In this document: piece after piece, positions 14,354 to 29,300 of the stretch | Layout: each line of letters opens with the position of its first letter | Position numbering within the stretch: the first letter of the stretch is position 1 | Source: Turritopsis dohrnii | Lineage: Eukaryota > Cnidaria > Hydrozoa > Anthoathecata > Oceaniidae | Assembly: GCA_027922465.2 (NCBI GenBank) | Contig: BQMF02000015.1 | Span: 1,550,001-1,614,000, forward strand | Length of the DNA stretch: 64,000 nt | Direction: 5' to 3' | Position numbers and translations under genes: made by a program | Notes under the pieces: generated by a model | The model's database searches: none | Told to the model about the DNA's origin: nothing | What the model saw: only the letters and a program-made list of their open reading frames with translations

Positions 14354-17300
14354 TGATTGACTTTTTAAATTTTAAAGACAGCACACATTTGTAAAGCAGA
14401 AATATTTCTGAAATGTTTATCCTGGATAAATATTGATAAATAAATAAAATAAGAAAATCCTCATAGAACACAATCATCGTCATGGAAATGAAGGTAAGAT
14501 CGATTTTACGCGTTAAAATGAATCCTATCCTTTATCAATATCCATTATCAATGCTGTGAAAAACAATGAAACGATGAAGATACCTTTGCAAGCCACATCT
14601 TGTACTATCTTGGAAGATGCTGTTCTTTTATCATAACCTGCACAACCAAGATATGAAGTCTTATATGAGGTCTTATCTGAACATCACTCGAAGCACTGTT
14701 TTTCGATTGTAATTGATGATTTTTATCCTTTTCCGTAAATATGAATTGAAAATATTTTATTATGTGATTGGCTTTCAAATACTACTGCCGAAATGAACAA
14801 CAACGTAAGGTGACAAAATCACGTCTCACGTGCCATCCCTATCAATGCAAATTCTCTTGACGCGAGCAAACAGGTAGGTCTTACTCAACTCCTAACGTTT
14901 TTGAGCACCGAAATTGTTGTTGCTGCCTAAAGGAAGTTTTTCAAGTAGCCACTTGGTTTAGAGGCATGGTCAAACATACAAGTTTGTACTTTATTCAATA
15001 GCGCTATATGAACTTTAAAGCGGTTGAACCAGGCTGTATAATCCTTGATATTCCGGTATAGGTTGATAAATTTGTCTACTTCAGTGTCTTGTTAAATCAT
15101 GGACGTATGAACGCAGACACTTCCAATTAATATCTAAAACCTTTCAATGCTATTATTAAAATTTCGATATTTGTTTGAAATAAACCTCTCATACATACAT
15201 CTTAAGAAAGCTAAAAAATGTATAAAGAGATGACACAAACTTATGTATATAACTGATATAAAAGTTATTGTCATTTAACAAAAAATCAATCGACCATAAT
15301 TTTTGAAACACATTGTATGTTTAATTGTCTTCGTTAGCGGTATAAAGCACCCTTATAATAAAACCTATAAATGATCATATTTTCAATATCTTGGAGAATA
15401 TAATGAAGAAACTAATGCAACTGCAGGTCATAAATGTTTTAGAAATATCTGGATGTGAGAGAAGAAAATCAAAGAAAGTAAAAATGTAATGCTTTCATCA
15501 GGAAATATTTTTGATAGCAACGACAGTCGGAGTGACAAAGTTTTCTTAAATTACTTTAACGGCTCTCATGCAGAGACGGGTTCAGGGTCAGTCAAAAAAA
15601 GTGGAGGAGTCCAACATATTTCTTTTCAGTCTTAAGTGGCGATTAGATTTTTTGCACGCTTTCCTTTTCTACATAAATGACTAAATTCTCCTCCACAAAT
15701 TTTGACTCCCCTCTAGCGATGTATAACATGTCACCACTAGAAGTGGGAGTACATCTCGTTATCTTTAAGTTTATCTTAAGGCAGCGTTACGCATTACCGC
15801 TTCAACTTGAACATCATTGCTTTCTTGTGTTGCACCTCAGAAGAACACGTCACCTTTCCGACAAAATCGTTTTTCCACATCATCTAATAACACTGTGTGA
15901 AGTTTTCGCCCCTTCAACGACGGTTGGTTTCTTCCTACGTATTCCGTCGCTACAATTGCGTCACTCAGATATACCAATCGCTTGAGGTCAGATGTTGAGA
16001 ACAAGTTATCATTATAATGATTTAGTGACGTCTCTACTAACTTTGAATGCTACTCTGATTCTCCGTCAAACGGTTGATAACCTTTGTTGAAATAATTCAA
16101 ATACTCCTCCTGTGAGTTTGATTATATCAATCAAAGAAACAGCGACTACTTCATCATTGGTATTCAAGCATACCAATGAACTTTTACTTTCTATGTGATG
16201 TTCTGTATAATCAGCTACCTTGTTCAATATCGGTTCACGCTTTTTTAGCATGGGTGAACTTCACCAGTTATTTTCCATAATTTATAGTGTTAAACTTTGT
16301 CTGCTTCTGTATTTACAAAAGTATCATACTTGATTTTCCAAAAAATGCAAGTCGCAACAAACTTTTGCAGAAAGTAAACAGTGAACATTAAAAGTATATA
16401 CAAATTGTTTTCAAAAATTTCAAAATCAAAGAGACAATGACAATTCTTATTGTTTCACTCTACGCTGGAGTGTAAAGGACAAAACACTTTATTTGTTTCA
16501 AAATTCCGTTGAAGTGTTTGAAATATCTTTCTCAACTTTTGCTGTAACGAATCATACTTGCTCTCCGCATTGGGTGTAATACTACTATACAAGAATGCGA
16601 TTCCAGATTTTTCCAGATTTCGTGTAATTTTCATGTTACGTGACTGGCGTTGGCCTGGACCTTCATTGCTGCCGTCTGTATTTTCGAAAAGGCAAGAGAC
16701 ATGGGTTCGGAGTTGTCATAGTGGTACACCCTGCGTCAGCACAATTAGCAGTGTTTATCCGAGAATAATGTAAAAGAATTTGAAAAAAATAATATTTCAA
16801 TGTATTTCTAATGCAAAAAAATGATATTATGGAAGAAATTGTCCTGCTTTTCCGGAGAGTCACATTTTAACGAAATGTCGCTATGGCGTTCATTTCTTTT
16901 GTTTCGTTGGAATTGGGCTATATGATAATAAATCCTCCTGCAAATAAGGAATTCTGCTTAAGTAGCATGATACTAGCCAGGACATTTTGTTTATGTAACA
17001 CCGAGACGAGAAAGTTTTCGATTTCATCTGACGTAAGGTGCAAATCTTTTTCGAAAGTTATAAAAATGTAGCCACTTGAAAACGTTCTTTGATTACCTTC
17101 TGAAGATAATTAAGATTGTTTTATACAACGTACATCGAAAGGAAAATTAATACCGTTTTTCCTTGAATAGAAGCAGGACACGAGCCAATGTATGACTTTG
17201 TGCTTAGCTGTATGAATCGATGGATGTGTAACAAAGGAAGGCACCGTTGTGAGATGATCCATAAATGGCTGGATGATGACAACAGAGGGAGTTTTGCTTT

Positions 17301-19845
17301 GTAAAAGAGGTTTCTAGCATGTAGGTAATATCAGTGATGAAATGAAAAAGACATTACAGAAGAAGAAAACCTTGATGGGAGTAATCTCTGAAGGTCAGGA
17401 TTGTTTTTCCATAAAACCAGTATCAGATTCAACCAATGTTGTCCTGTGTAACAAAACTTTTGAGCTCCACAGTGAGTGATTAAATGGATGCGATTATGGA
17501 GGAATTCATAATAGAAATCATGTCAAAATAACCTTAGTTCTTTCATTCCCCACACACGCCTTCTTATCTTAGGCAAATATAATTCAAGTGCAGTTTCTTT
17601 TAAAAGAACGGTATTTTGTTAAGCTAAAGATGATCCTCGACATCTACTGAGGTTGACCTTGACCAATAAGAACAGAAGGAGCTACGTCATCTATATAGAG
17701 AGAAATAAACCATGTCTCGAAATTTTATCAAAAGCAATTACAAACCTCTCATGACAGTTGCGCTTTCTGTTTATAGTTAATACTGATGTAAGTAGCTTCA
17801 AAACTTTGAATATTGTTGACTTTTTTTCCTTTTTTCTGAGGTAAGTAATCTTAGGAGGTGCGATGTTATTCTTCTCTCCAATTACTGGCACCGTGGTCCA
17901 AAAAACATTTTTTTCGGCTAAGTAGAGGTACCTACTTTTTGGAAAGTTCGACAATGTTGGTCTTATTTTTGATTTTTTGCCGTACCTGTTCTTGGTTTAG
18001 TCAATGAAAATAGAAGAGTTCAAGGTCATTTTGGACAAAGTTGTACAATTGTCGTAACTTGTGTTTTAAAACAAAATATCAACCAATAAAATCTCATATA
18101 CAGTTCTCTCTCCAATTAGCGGTCATCGTTGGTACAAATAAATTTGTCCACTAATTACAGATGTCCCTCTCTTAGAGTTACCTGCTAATAATCACACTAT
18201 CTAGTGTTCATAACTTCTCCTTCTATTCTTATGCATATTTACTGTAGAATTTGTATTATTAATTACGACGGAAGAACAAATATCGCGTACGTTTAGTTAC
18301 ATCCTGCGCACATGATGTTAGCAGGAAAGCTTAAGCTTATACCATCAATAATATGAATATAAAATAATACTATCAAACCAAATCACAATACAACAATATT
18401 GTCTACTACGATACTTTTACGACATTGTCCGTTAAAAAAAGGGTGAAATCAGTGTGTATCAGTGGTTTCTATAAGGGGGTATTTATTTATTGATTTGGTA
18501 TCGTTTAACTGGTCACACTCAGTTGCAATTGCATCTGTTTTCCAGGCTTAGGTTGGAGGCTCCGAAGCACTCTCATGAGTGACACAAACCCAATCAAGAG
18601 TCTGTGCTCTTCTGAATGACCTCCTGCAACACCTGGTATATCATCTACCCGATTTCGATGAGTCGACCCGGTGCTATGGAGCATTCAATCTCGCATACTG
18701 AATCGCTGCCAAGGGGAATTCAACCTTGACCTCTCGCATGAATTTCGGGAGTGATGACCACTATACTGCGCCTGGATGTATATCAGTGGAATCTATAAAG
18801 GAGTATGTGTGTATAAGTTGTAGCTGCAGGAGCTTTTTCCTTATTAAACATATTGAAAGGTTTTCTGTATATGGTCGATTCTGGAATAATTTCAATTCTG
18901 TTTTGGAAAGTGCTTCTTGTATATTTTGTACAATTTTCCAAAATCGAAAATATTAAGCTGTTTTTTATTAATTTTAAAATTTAGCCACCTCGCCACTAAA
19001 AATCTTCTGCAGTTTGTTTTCTCCTGATCTTAACTGTCGCAACTATTTGTTGACAAACACTAACATAAATAAATATTGTCCCCTTCATGTTCGCTATTCA
19101 CAGTACTACTATAAAGTGGTGAGCCACTACTGGACTCTGCTTATCTTGAACAGCTTGTAACACACAAACAGTACGAAAGTTAAAAAACAACGTTTTTACA
19201 ATTTAAATTTTTTCTTTAAAAACATTTCAAACATATACAAAAAGAAATATATTAAAACAAGTAAATAGTCAACTTCTCAACATTACTGTTCAAACAAGCA
19301 GGGCGCAACTGCAACGTGATATCTCACATATCTCTGTCCTAAATGCTCGAATAAGAGTCCGCCTTAAATAATAAGTGCTCTGCATTTATCAGAACTTTGT
19401 TAATAAATACCTTTCTCGAATAAGCGCCCCAGAACAGATTTGAATATAACACTGCAGTCAAAAAGCGAGTACTTATCAGAAAACAGCTTACTTTAAAGTT
19501 GTTCCTCAAAGTTCTTTTCAATATATATTTTTTCATTCCTTCATACAGTTCTTTCATGTATTTCTCAGAAATGATAATTTAAAACCTCTCTTAGCTTTTT
19601 CAACAACAGTTGTTTCAGGTGAGATAAAAAATAGAGATCACTATTAACGCCCATCTCGAATTAGCACCCACTCCTAAAAATCAACATTTTAAATAAGAGC
19701 TTCGGGCGATAAGTTGGAGACGATTGGATTTTAGACGATGCTTATAATTTAAACGTTCCTTTAACTCATAATTCTCAACAAACATGGATCAACACTACAC
19801 ATCAGCCTTTCCGCCCTGTTGTCTTTCAAATCCACTCGCTTATCT
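14354..19845. other. Gene-poor stretch between rab6 and the CFAP44 3' end
   Basis: No gene can be supported. Several short minus-strand frames between about 15800 and 17090 look faintly protein-like (see findings), but they do not join with convincing splice sites. Blocks around 17840-18180 and 19330-19740 contain dispersed phrases such as CTCTCCAATTA and CGAATTAGCACCC that recur near 21120 and 25930. The final 250 bases (about 19600-19845) should hold the CFAP44 3' UTR. Confidence 0.4.
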
Positions 19846-22800
19846 TCACTGAGTCAAGGCTCGGCTTGTAGTAACGGACGATCGTGGGGGCGGTATGATA
19901 CGACCGCCCTTACGAGACAGCATGTTGATTTCTTCTTTCAATGTCTCGATTTCTTGTGACTGAAGTTGGACGAGTTGGATGAGTCGTTGTCGTTCTTCCA
20001 GGTCAGTTTTCCGGCTGCCCTGGAACTCGTCACCCTGTCAGAAAAGTTAAAAATAATGACAATAAAAGTCAATAAATAAATAACAATAAACAAATCTGTT
20101 AAATATAAAACAGAACAGAGTTCATGCTGCTCAAGAAAATTGCAGAACAGCTTCCAGAACTTTCCTGCTAGTCCTGCCTACGAGCGTTACTGAAACCCAT
20201 ACCAAGTTTTTCTGCCTTGCGTCAAGACTTTGTTCCAATTCTTTGTTTTCTTGTAATAATATCGTGTAGGTATCGACTCGTTTCGTGTTTTCGCGAATCA
20301 GCTGAGTTAGCTGTTCTTGACAAGTTTCAATCTCTCTCTATACACACAAAAAGAAATGTTCAGTTGTAACCTGTAGTTTCCGTTCGTTGCAATATGGAGG
20401 TTATTACCTAGAACCTCGTCAAACATTGTTTTGAGTGATTGGAAGGAAAGATAGAAAAGAGAAATATCGTTTTATTTTTAAATATCGTTAATCGATAAGG
20501 TCACTAAATATACTTTTCGTTGAAGCATTTAATAAGAATAAATTCTCATTCACAAATACAGCGATTCTTGACATCAATTGGCGTAAGTAAAATAACTTAT
20601 ACGACGCACCTCCCAACCATTGATTTCTCTTTCATGCTTTGATTCTCTTTCGCGCAACTTCTCTTTCAATTCTTCCGCTACCCGGTTAACCGAAACGGTT
20701 TCCAGCTTCTCCAGATCTACAAGTCTCCCGAATTTCAACATTTGAATTTGTTGCACTTTGTCTTCCAACTCCTTAATCTGAAGAAAATACCAAGCATGCG
20801 TAGTTAAAAGTCAATAAACCTTTGAATAAAGTATTTATATAGGAAAACATATTAAAGAGACTGAGAAGTGAGTTTCCTAATTTTACCGAGTCAACCAGCA
20901 ATACAGGTGATATGACAACCTCGTATGCTTTCTTTTTGACATGGTATTCAATAGAAAAACAGAGCAGGAACTCGTTATATAGAAAAACATATAATACATA
21001 ATGTCACTAGAAGCTTAAACTTTTTTTCTAACTGTGATCGAAAAGTTAGTTGATTTTATGTTGTATCTTTGAAACGATGGATTTAAACATATATAAACAT
21101 ATACAACAATGTCTAATTCGAGTTAGCACCCAAAATTCAAGGGGAGCGAACACAAGTCTCTATTAAACTTTGGGCGAAAGTACCTGGGCGCTAAGTGGAG
21201 AGGTGCAGCGGAAAAATGTTTAAAATAGCGTTAAATTCATATCAGGATGTTGAAAAATAAATAGTGTTGAAAAAAGCAAACCTTTGAAGCCATGGTTTTC
21301 TTGTCTCGAATCATTTGTACATGCTGGTGTCGTCGTTCTCTACATCGGGAAGAAACAAATGAACACAAAGCTCGTTTACTACTAATGTTTACGGTTAAAG
21401 CTTGTAAAATATATCTAGTTAAGTGTGCATATCATTCAGATATACCTAGGTCTTTTAGTGGATTTTGTAAGGACTTTCTCCAAGCTGGTTGTTAAAAATC
21501 AGTAAATTATAGACCTATATAATTGAAAAGCTATATCCCGTTTTCGATAACGTTACATAATCTTTACGGTAACCGATGATCACAAAAGATTTCTGGACAA
21601 CAAATTCATCCAAACATCATCCATTTAGTTGGTGTATATATCAATATGTGTTGTAAAAAGCAAGTAACACAAAATTTGTCTTAGTGATAACAGACAAACC
21701 TGTACAGTTGTTTCTGTTTGATCTTCTCTCTTTCAAGTTCTTTAATTCTTACTTGGAGTCGATCGAGGAAAGTTTTGTTGAAGACCAAACAGCTCGACAA
21801 ATCTTGCGGCACAGTATTATTGATGATATATTGAATCTGGTCGAACCTCAACGATACCACAACATCTAACTCGTTCAACTTTTGTTGTTTCTCGCGCTGT
21901 GAAAATTAAACGATGAAAGTACGACGTCATTCACGTCATAGAAGCAAACAAACGACAGCAAACAACACGGCACATACACCAAATAAATTCCTCTATCATC
22001 AACTGGTACCATCTAACCAGTAAAGAATAGTCAATACCGAAGATAAGTATTACCAACAAATTCTTTTTCCCTTTTCTTCTGTGGTTGAGTTACAATGATA
22101 CATGCTTGGTTCCCTACCACACCCCACCACCACCGCCCTACTCCCTCCCTTCTCTCCCCAGACTAATAGAACAGTGAATGTCTCATAATACTTGCTATCA
22201 ACATTTTCAAGAAAACCATAAGACACTGATGACGTTTAGTCAGTAGAACGTACCTGAAACGCTTCCAGGTCAGACCGAGCATTCTTTAACGCGGTGTCAA
22301 CAATCTTGACTTTCTTTATGAGTGCGTCCAGCTCCTTCTTCATAATGTCGCATGATCTTTTGGCTTCAAAGACCATTTCTTCAAGATCAATACGACGTTC
22401 TCGCAAAAGACAGATTTGATCAAACATAGCCTGAAAACAATGGAGAAGTGAAATAGAGAGCTATCGTTTAATCCGTACCAAATCAAACCTTCCAAGACAT
22501 TCCAATTCATTTTATGTCTTGTTTCTGGTCATTTTGTTCATATGTAATTTTCATAAAGTAATTTTGTTCTTTGTAATATTATAGAAAGCCATAAAGCGAG
22601 AATCTATTTCAAATATTGACAACATAAGAAACGGCTTCGTATACTCAGCTGAAACGCTGCGTATAAACATGGCTCAAGTATTCTTAATAACAGCATGACA
22701 ATACTACCCAATGTGGACAAGTCGTTAACAAATCACTGAGACAAAGAACATTTTCATTGATATAGTGTGTATATTTCTGTAGCAATGTACTATATGTTTT

Positions 22801-25800
22801 GGATAATTATTTCCTCTATTCAGCATTTGGAAGCAAGAATTCCTTATCGGGGATAATTTCGTCATTTTGTAGAATTTTACGAATGCTTTCTAATAAATTT
22901 CAATTTTTCAAACTTTTCGTCAGGGAGAATTTGCGCATATTTACTAATTTATTTTCTGGTGTATATCTCAAACAAAAAACTTGGTCTCGATAGCATTTAC
23001 AGCCGGCTATAAATCTTGTTATCTCCAAATCGGGCTATCTCGAACTTTTTTTATCTGGTTCATTGAGAGTTCGGGATAGCGGGACTCGACTGTATATCCG
23101 TCCACAAACCTGATCACATCCGGTTGGACAAACACTGTCATCGAGTGCTTCATCGTCACTATCTCCTTCTTCATCAGAGTCGTATTCTTCGCTGTCTTCG
23201 TCCGAACTGTCTTCATCAGAACTACCTATATACAACCGAAGTAAATTGATAAATTCAATTAAAGTTGCTTACTGAGCAAAAATTCTCTCGTACGTGATTG
23301 GCTAAATATTTTCCTTCCTTGTTAGTCCTCACAGAAGATAGATTTCCATATGAAATGTGGAGTGTGTACTTTCACGCTGTAGTTAACTAAATACACCTTT
23401 GGACCAAACCCTTAGGTTGCTAGGTTACTTACAAAGAAGAGAAAACGACGTGTACAAATGAGCCGTTTAACCTTACCGCCTTCGTTTTGCTTCTTTTTCG
23501 TTCGTTTCACTTTCTTCTTGAAAACCTTTGTCAGAAACGATTCAAACTTGTTGTTGTCACCGATCGTATGAGTGAAAGTAGTAAACAAGAATTTTTCCCG
23601 TTCTAACAGCTTTTCGTATTCCTTTTTCTTGGCGTTCAGCGATTCTTGACATTCATCTCGCTACGAAGGAGAACACCGCCATCAATATGATATCACTTAC
23701 AGTTACAGACAACACTCAACACCCATGGTTAAAAAACCACCTTGTCTTCAGCCTCTTCTTTTTCCTGCAACTTCGTCAGAACTTTACCACCCAATTCGTC
23801 CTCACGTTTCTCAAATTCTTTTAAAAGGATTAACTCTTGAAACAAGGTAATTTCCCTGAAAAAAAGTCAAAGACAAAAAATAAGAAGAAAATTCAAACAA
23901 CAACAACAACAAGCCAACAAATAAAACAAAAAGTAGACAACAGATCTTGAGAAAGAAATTCCCACTCGATTCATTGTGTCGATTTAAATTTACTAATCGG
24001 GAAATCGGAATGAAATTTCAGTGAAATATGTATCTCCAACATAGCCGATACTCAAATGATTTTCAGATATACAATGAAACGTAATCGACCTTAGATCAGC
24101 GTTCTTCAACTTGACGTCTAGATGGATTTTATCGTGACGAAGCAGCCTCAGTTCAGCGTCGAAATTCACCAATTTCTCGTTTATATGTCGAAGCAACTCG
24201 TCGCGTTGATATGTGAATCTAGAAATGAGAAAATTATACCAAAGCATGAGGAATGTTCGCTTGCAAAAACCTCAGAAGACGTTTTTCACTCATTCGGTTC
24301 TTTAGAATGTTTTAAAGAAAATATCCGCTATATACAACGTTTGCACCTTATGAAAAACACCCTTATACCGAATAAGGGTCTGTTACAAAAATACTTGTTT
24401 TATGTCGGACGCACAAATCGATACTTATATATAAAACAGCACGTTTATGATACAATATCAAGCAAACGTTTTTCGAAAGTATGCTAGAATAGACTTTACA
24501 AAATTCCAAAACATGATTTCTACAAGGATGATCAAGTCAAAAATATTGAAACAAACAGTTATCGTGTCGGATGGACAAAATGCTAATACTTTTGTAACAG
24601 ACCCATCAATACCGTATAGTTTGCTCCCTTTGAATGGCGTTTTTAAGATGTGAAATGACACTAATTGCGCCTCCTTCGTCTTCTTCTGGGTGTTGACGAA
24701 GATCAGGCGAGTCACCATGCACACTTCCTGTCGATTGTTGTAAACTGGAAAATGTTGATAAAACAGATATTGAACGTAATCGTGGGTCTGTGATGGTGCG
24801 AGGGTTGGAGGATTTACTGGGCTGATTCTAAAGGAAAAAGCATAAATATTATATAGGAATACTTTTTTCAAGAAATCAGGTTGCGATTCATCTGCTCGCC
24901 TGCTCAATTACTCCTGTAACCAACTCAACCACTTAAACGAGTCACTAACTTTACTTACATCAATAAATTTCAAACATTTTTGCTGAGGTCAACACTTCTG
25001 TAATGAAAGTCACATTTATCTACATTTATTTATTTATTATTTATCTATTGGTAATTCCACCCACGAATTAATCGCCAGAGTTACGCTGTTCTGACAAAGG
25101 TACGTTACCAGGTATTCGATGGCCCCTATTGGGCTGATATGCAGCTTTTTAAAGGCGTGACGTATGGAGAAACGACACCATCTGAACTCGAACACTGTCA
25201 TACTGTGGCAGAGCGTCAACTTACACAGCATTGACAGATCCTTTTTATCATGCTGATAAAGAAGTTACAACTCACATCTGCAGTAATCGACTGTGTGTTT
25301 CCTTCCACCATTGGTATCGGATCAAGGCCTAGGACCTCTTCCCGGAATTTCATAAGAGTTTCATACGTGTACTCTTTAGATCTATGGATAAATCAAAGCA
25401 AGTCAGGATGAAAAGCTGCAATTAATGGATAGTTTTGAGTGTTTGAGTCTTCATTCTTATCAACAGGCTATTCTTAACACACAGACTGTATTATGCTATT
25501 GCAATTAACACCTCACTACCGCAGTCCTCGGGGTGGATTCGAACCCACGACAATCCGAACGTCAGTTCTACACCATACCCACTAGGCCACCACTCCACAA
25601 AATATTGTAGTAATTTTTTGCAACAATAGTAATAGTAAAACACTTCTTGAGGGCGAGAGTTCTAGAAGCCTCATTGTTTTTTGATAGGACTGTTATCAGA
25701 AACGGTTCTAGAAAGAAGGTCTTAGAAGCGTTTGGGCTAGATCAGTACAGATCCCCAATAAAACAACCTTCCAGTGGGCAAAACCGCCAAAGACACAATG

Positions 25801-26349
25801 GCGAAGAGCATTCTCATCGAAACTGTGTGTATAATTTCAATAAAAATGCACTCAATCACAGCGAATGTTTAACAAGTGTGTCCGCTAGGTTAGTGCGAAA
25901 AGAATTGTCCAATAATTAAAGGTATCCGCTTTTTAGAGTGTCCGCTAATTGGAGAGAGAAGGGTCACACATTCACACATACCTTTCAGGTAGTTCTTCTG
26001 GTTTCATTATTGGAACTGGTGGGACAGGAAGATGATCACACTCGGGTAATTGATTCTGTACAAACTCTAGCTCGGAAATCAACTCTTTGACCTATGGCAA
26101 ATTAAAATTATGAAATGATATGCAAACACAGTCCGGAACATATATATATAAATGTCGATGGTATGAGATGCAGGCATTTCCTGAAAGATAAGAGTAGGTA
26201 GAAGTGATTGAATTTTTACCTCATCGATCGTTGTAATCTTCTTATCTCTTAATGTAAGAAGTTCGTCATTGAACATTTTCTTCATATCGTGAATCTACAG
26301 TTGAAAAAGGAGTTGTTGTTGTTATTATACATACTTTTGCTCAAAAGGC

Positions 26350-26389
<40 letters not shown>

Positions 26390-29300
26390 GTAGCATCATC
26401 AAACTATATTTTGGAACATTGTTCAGTCACATCTCAGCGGGCACAATCGTTAAAAAACATCTGCGAAGTTTGTGTGTCTTTATGTAATAATGTACTTCTT
26501 TGCAGTGACTTTTAAAATTTAACCCAAAATTTGGTTTGTTGATCAAAATGAAAGTTCATATAAAAACTGCCTTTCCTCAATTTGTTTTATAAAACTTTTT
26601 GAACGATTATACTTCATGGGTTCAGGATATATAACTGACACTTCAGTGCAATTGACTGCAAACAAAATAACACATTGTCACTCCTCACTTTTAACAAAAA
26701 GTTTCAAACAGACTAAATGCACATTCCATTTACAATGTAGCTAAACAACGACTCTACAAAAGCATTTATGAACCTGTTCTTTCAAGTCGAGCAGCTGTGC
26801 TCTTTTCTTCTCAGCATTAACTCTTTGGTGTTCAGGCACAACATAGTCGGCTGCTGTTTTCAGTTTGAAATCACCAATGGTTTCTTCGGCATGTCTGATT
26901 GCTGCAATGTCTTCAGCATCTTCATAATCATCAGTGGGCTTGTTTCGATACAATTCCTCCCACTTAAAATACGAAACAGTAGAACTGGCAATGTATTTAT
27001 TTCAGAAGTGGCTAGTAGATCATCGCGCTTTTTGAATAAAATATAGTCACGTAAAGGGCAACTGACAATATTTTCAATGATACTTTCAATGGAATTAAGA
27101 GCAAACATACAAACATGCTGTTTACACGAAATACTGCTGTTTATGAAGGGTCTCTCAACAAACATCATACAGTTCGTAAACCCCTCATAAGAAGGTTGTA
27201 CTGGCAGTAACTTATCAAAACGGTCAAAGTTTTTTTCAGGCTGAAAACTAGATTTCAGACCAGGCTCACATTTCACTATTAGGCTATTACGTTCATTGTC
27301 ATTTATAATGGTCTTTCTTTTTTGTTTTAATTATTGATGACCATCCCATGGTTAGTTTTATTTATGGGATGGTCTCAGGCTTTCATAATATAATATATTG
27401 TAATCTGATCTGACAAATATCAATATGTCAATAAATGTATCATCATGCTGTCCTGATACCCGTAAAGCAGAACAGAGTCACCTGCTCTCTCGATTGGAAC
27501 ATGTTTTGATTATGTAGAAGCAAACACTCTACCTCTTTCTGTCTGTTTAGTCGCTTTTGTTTTCTTTGTTCTGCTTTTTCGATCACCTTGGCAATTTTAC
27601 TATCAAGTTTGTGAGTAGTTGCAGATTGCTGATCGGTTGAAAATCCTTTCTTTTCATCTTCTTGTTCGGATTGGCTACCTTTACGTACACCTCTTAAACC
27701 AATAGAGACTTTACGAGTTTGCCCTAACATCAAGATAACACACAGATGCTGAAACATCAGTTTCTTATTCAAAATCTGCTGTTCGTATCCATATTTGTAT
27801 CGATATTTGACAAACCTGTAGCTTCAGTCTCTTTAACAGTCATTCTTCTGTTATTTTCATTTACTAAGCCATAAAATTCTTTTGAAAGTTCACTTGCACG
27901 GTAAGATGCTACTTGATGTTCAGTTTGAAACGCATAAAGAACAATTCGATCACACTCAATACAGTCTTTAAATCTAAACATAAAAGAAAATAACCAAGGT
28001 GTTAGTCCATCAAGCTTAAACCACCAAATGTCTTGGAAAGAATATATAAAAAACAATGAAAAGTAAGTGATTTTCTGAAGATGTCTCACAAGTCTCAAAT
28101 ATAAACATTATTAAGTCAATAAATGCACTTGTGTTTGAATTTAAATGCATATACACCCAAGTTTCAATTCAACAAAAACAGTATTTCGAGAAACTTTCTT
28201 TGTGAAAGTGGTGATAAAAAAATTTGAAGGAACAAGACTATTAATTCACTAATTCAACCTTGCAAAGAATAGGTTATTGTTAGATATTTTACTTTGGATA
28301 ATCTCCTTAAGATCTTTAACGTTAAAGGCATTCTTTCATTGAGGTCAAGGTTGGCATTGGCAAGAGCTTTTTGCTTAGGTGGCATGTCAAAATATGTGAC
28401 AGTCCAAGTGATTTTGATAACAAACCATAAAACCCTGTTAATGTTAATAAGAACAAAAAAATAGTTAAAGAAACATTGTTTAGAAAAAGAATAACGTTGA
28501 AAAACTACATAAGGTTAAGTGATCTGTTATCAAAATCTCCTGAAGCATCCCATGTAAAACACTTGATGGAACAGGTAAATACTCAGAGCTTATACTCACT
28601 ATTGGTCAGAACAATGAAAAGAAAGTGATACCAAGTTTTAGGGTCATAAAATGGGTCTAGTTGCACTGTAGCTTCTTTATATTAATGTGAATAGATGAAT
28701 AATGGAAGACAAATTTTTTTGATTATACCAATAATTCTCAAATTCATTAAAGTTGTAACCTGTTATGCGAAAAGGCATTTCTTCAAATCCTTAAGATGGA
28801 GAGATATCGACAAGAAAAGAGAGACGTTTTTTACCTTTTTTGTATTTTTTGTAAAGCTATGTTATGCTTCTCTGTCTCCCATGCTGACTCTCGATAGATC
28901 AATTCAATCTAAAGTTGATTAAACAAATGTTTATAAAGAATAAAGTATTGGACAGAATATCTGCAGATCAAAATAAACAGGAATCAATAAAGCAAGAATG
29001 CATTATGGAATTTACCATTTCTTTTTCTTCATTCTCAAAATCAATTTTCATTTGTGGGTCGATGACAAATTCCTAGAAAAAAACCCAAATAATCCTCATG
29101 TCGAACTACTCATAAAATACTATAGAATGTCTGACAGAAATTGATTTTCTTGGACAAAAATTTGGCATGATTATTGTTTTAAGAGAGCATTCCGTCACAG
29201 TTTTATTGAACAAATGATGACACTTCTTTTCCAAACATATTTCAAAACATGATGATGAAAATTAGTGACTCTTTAACAGATTGAAAGGAACATAAGAATC

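Noticed and set aside
24458..24907. A 149-codon minus-strand frame
   Set aside because: It overlaps CFAP44 exon 30 in another frame. The splice-consistent frame (AAT CAG CCC ...) joins neighbouring exons in phase and leads into the conserved FTYQRDELL block.
25510..25600. Possible functional tRNA gene
   Set aside because: Good A and B boxes but no clean anticodon arm or acceptor stem; fits a SINE head.
28290..28380. Extra CFAP44 exon between exons 23 and 24
   Set aside because: A short open stretch with a GTAAAA donor is present, but exon 23 (…AAAAAG) joins exon 24 (ATTTAAAGAC) directly in phase and matches the family order.
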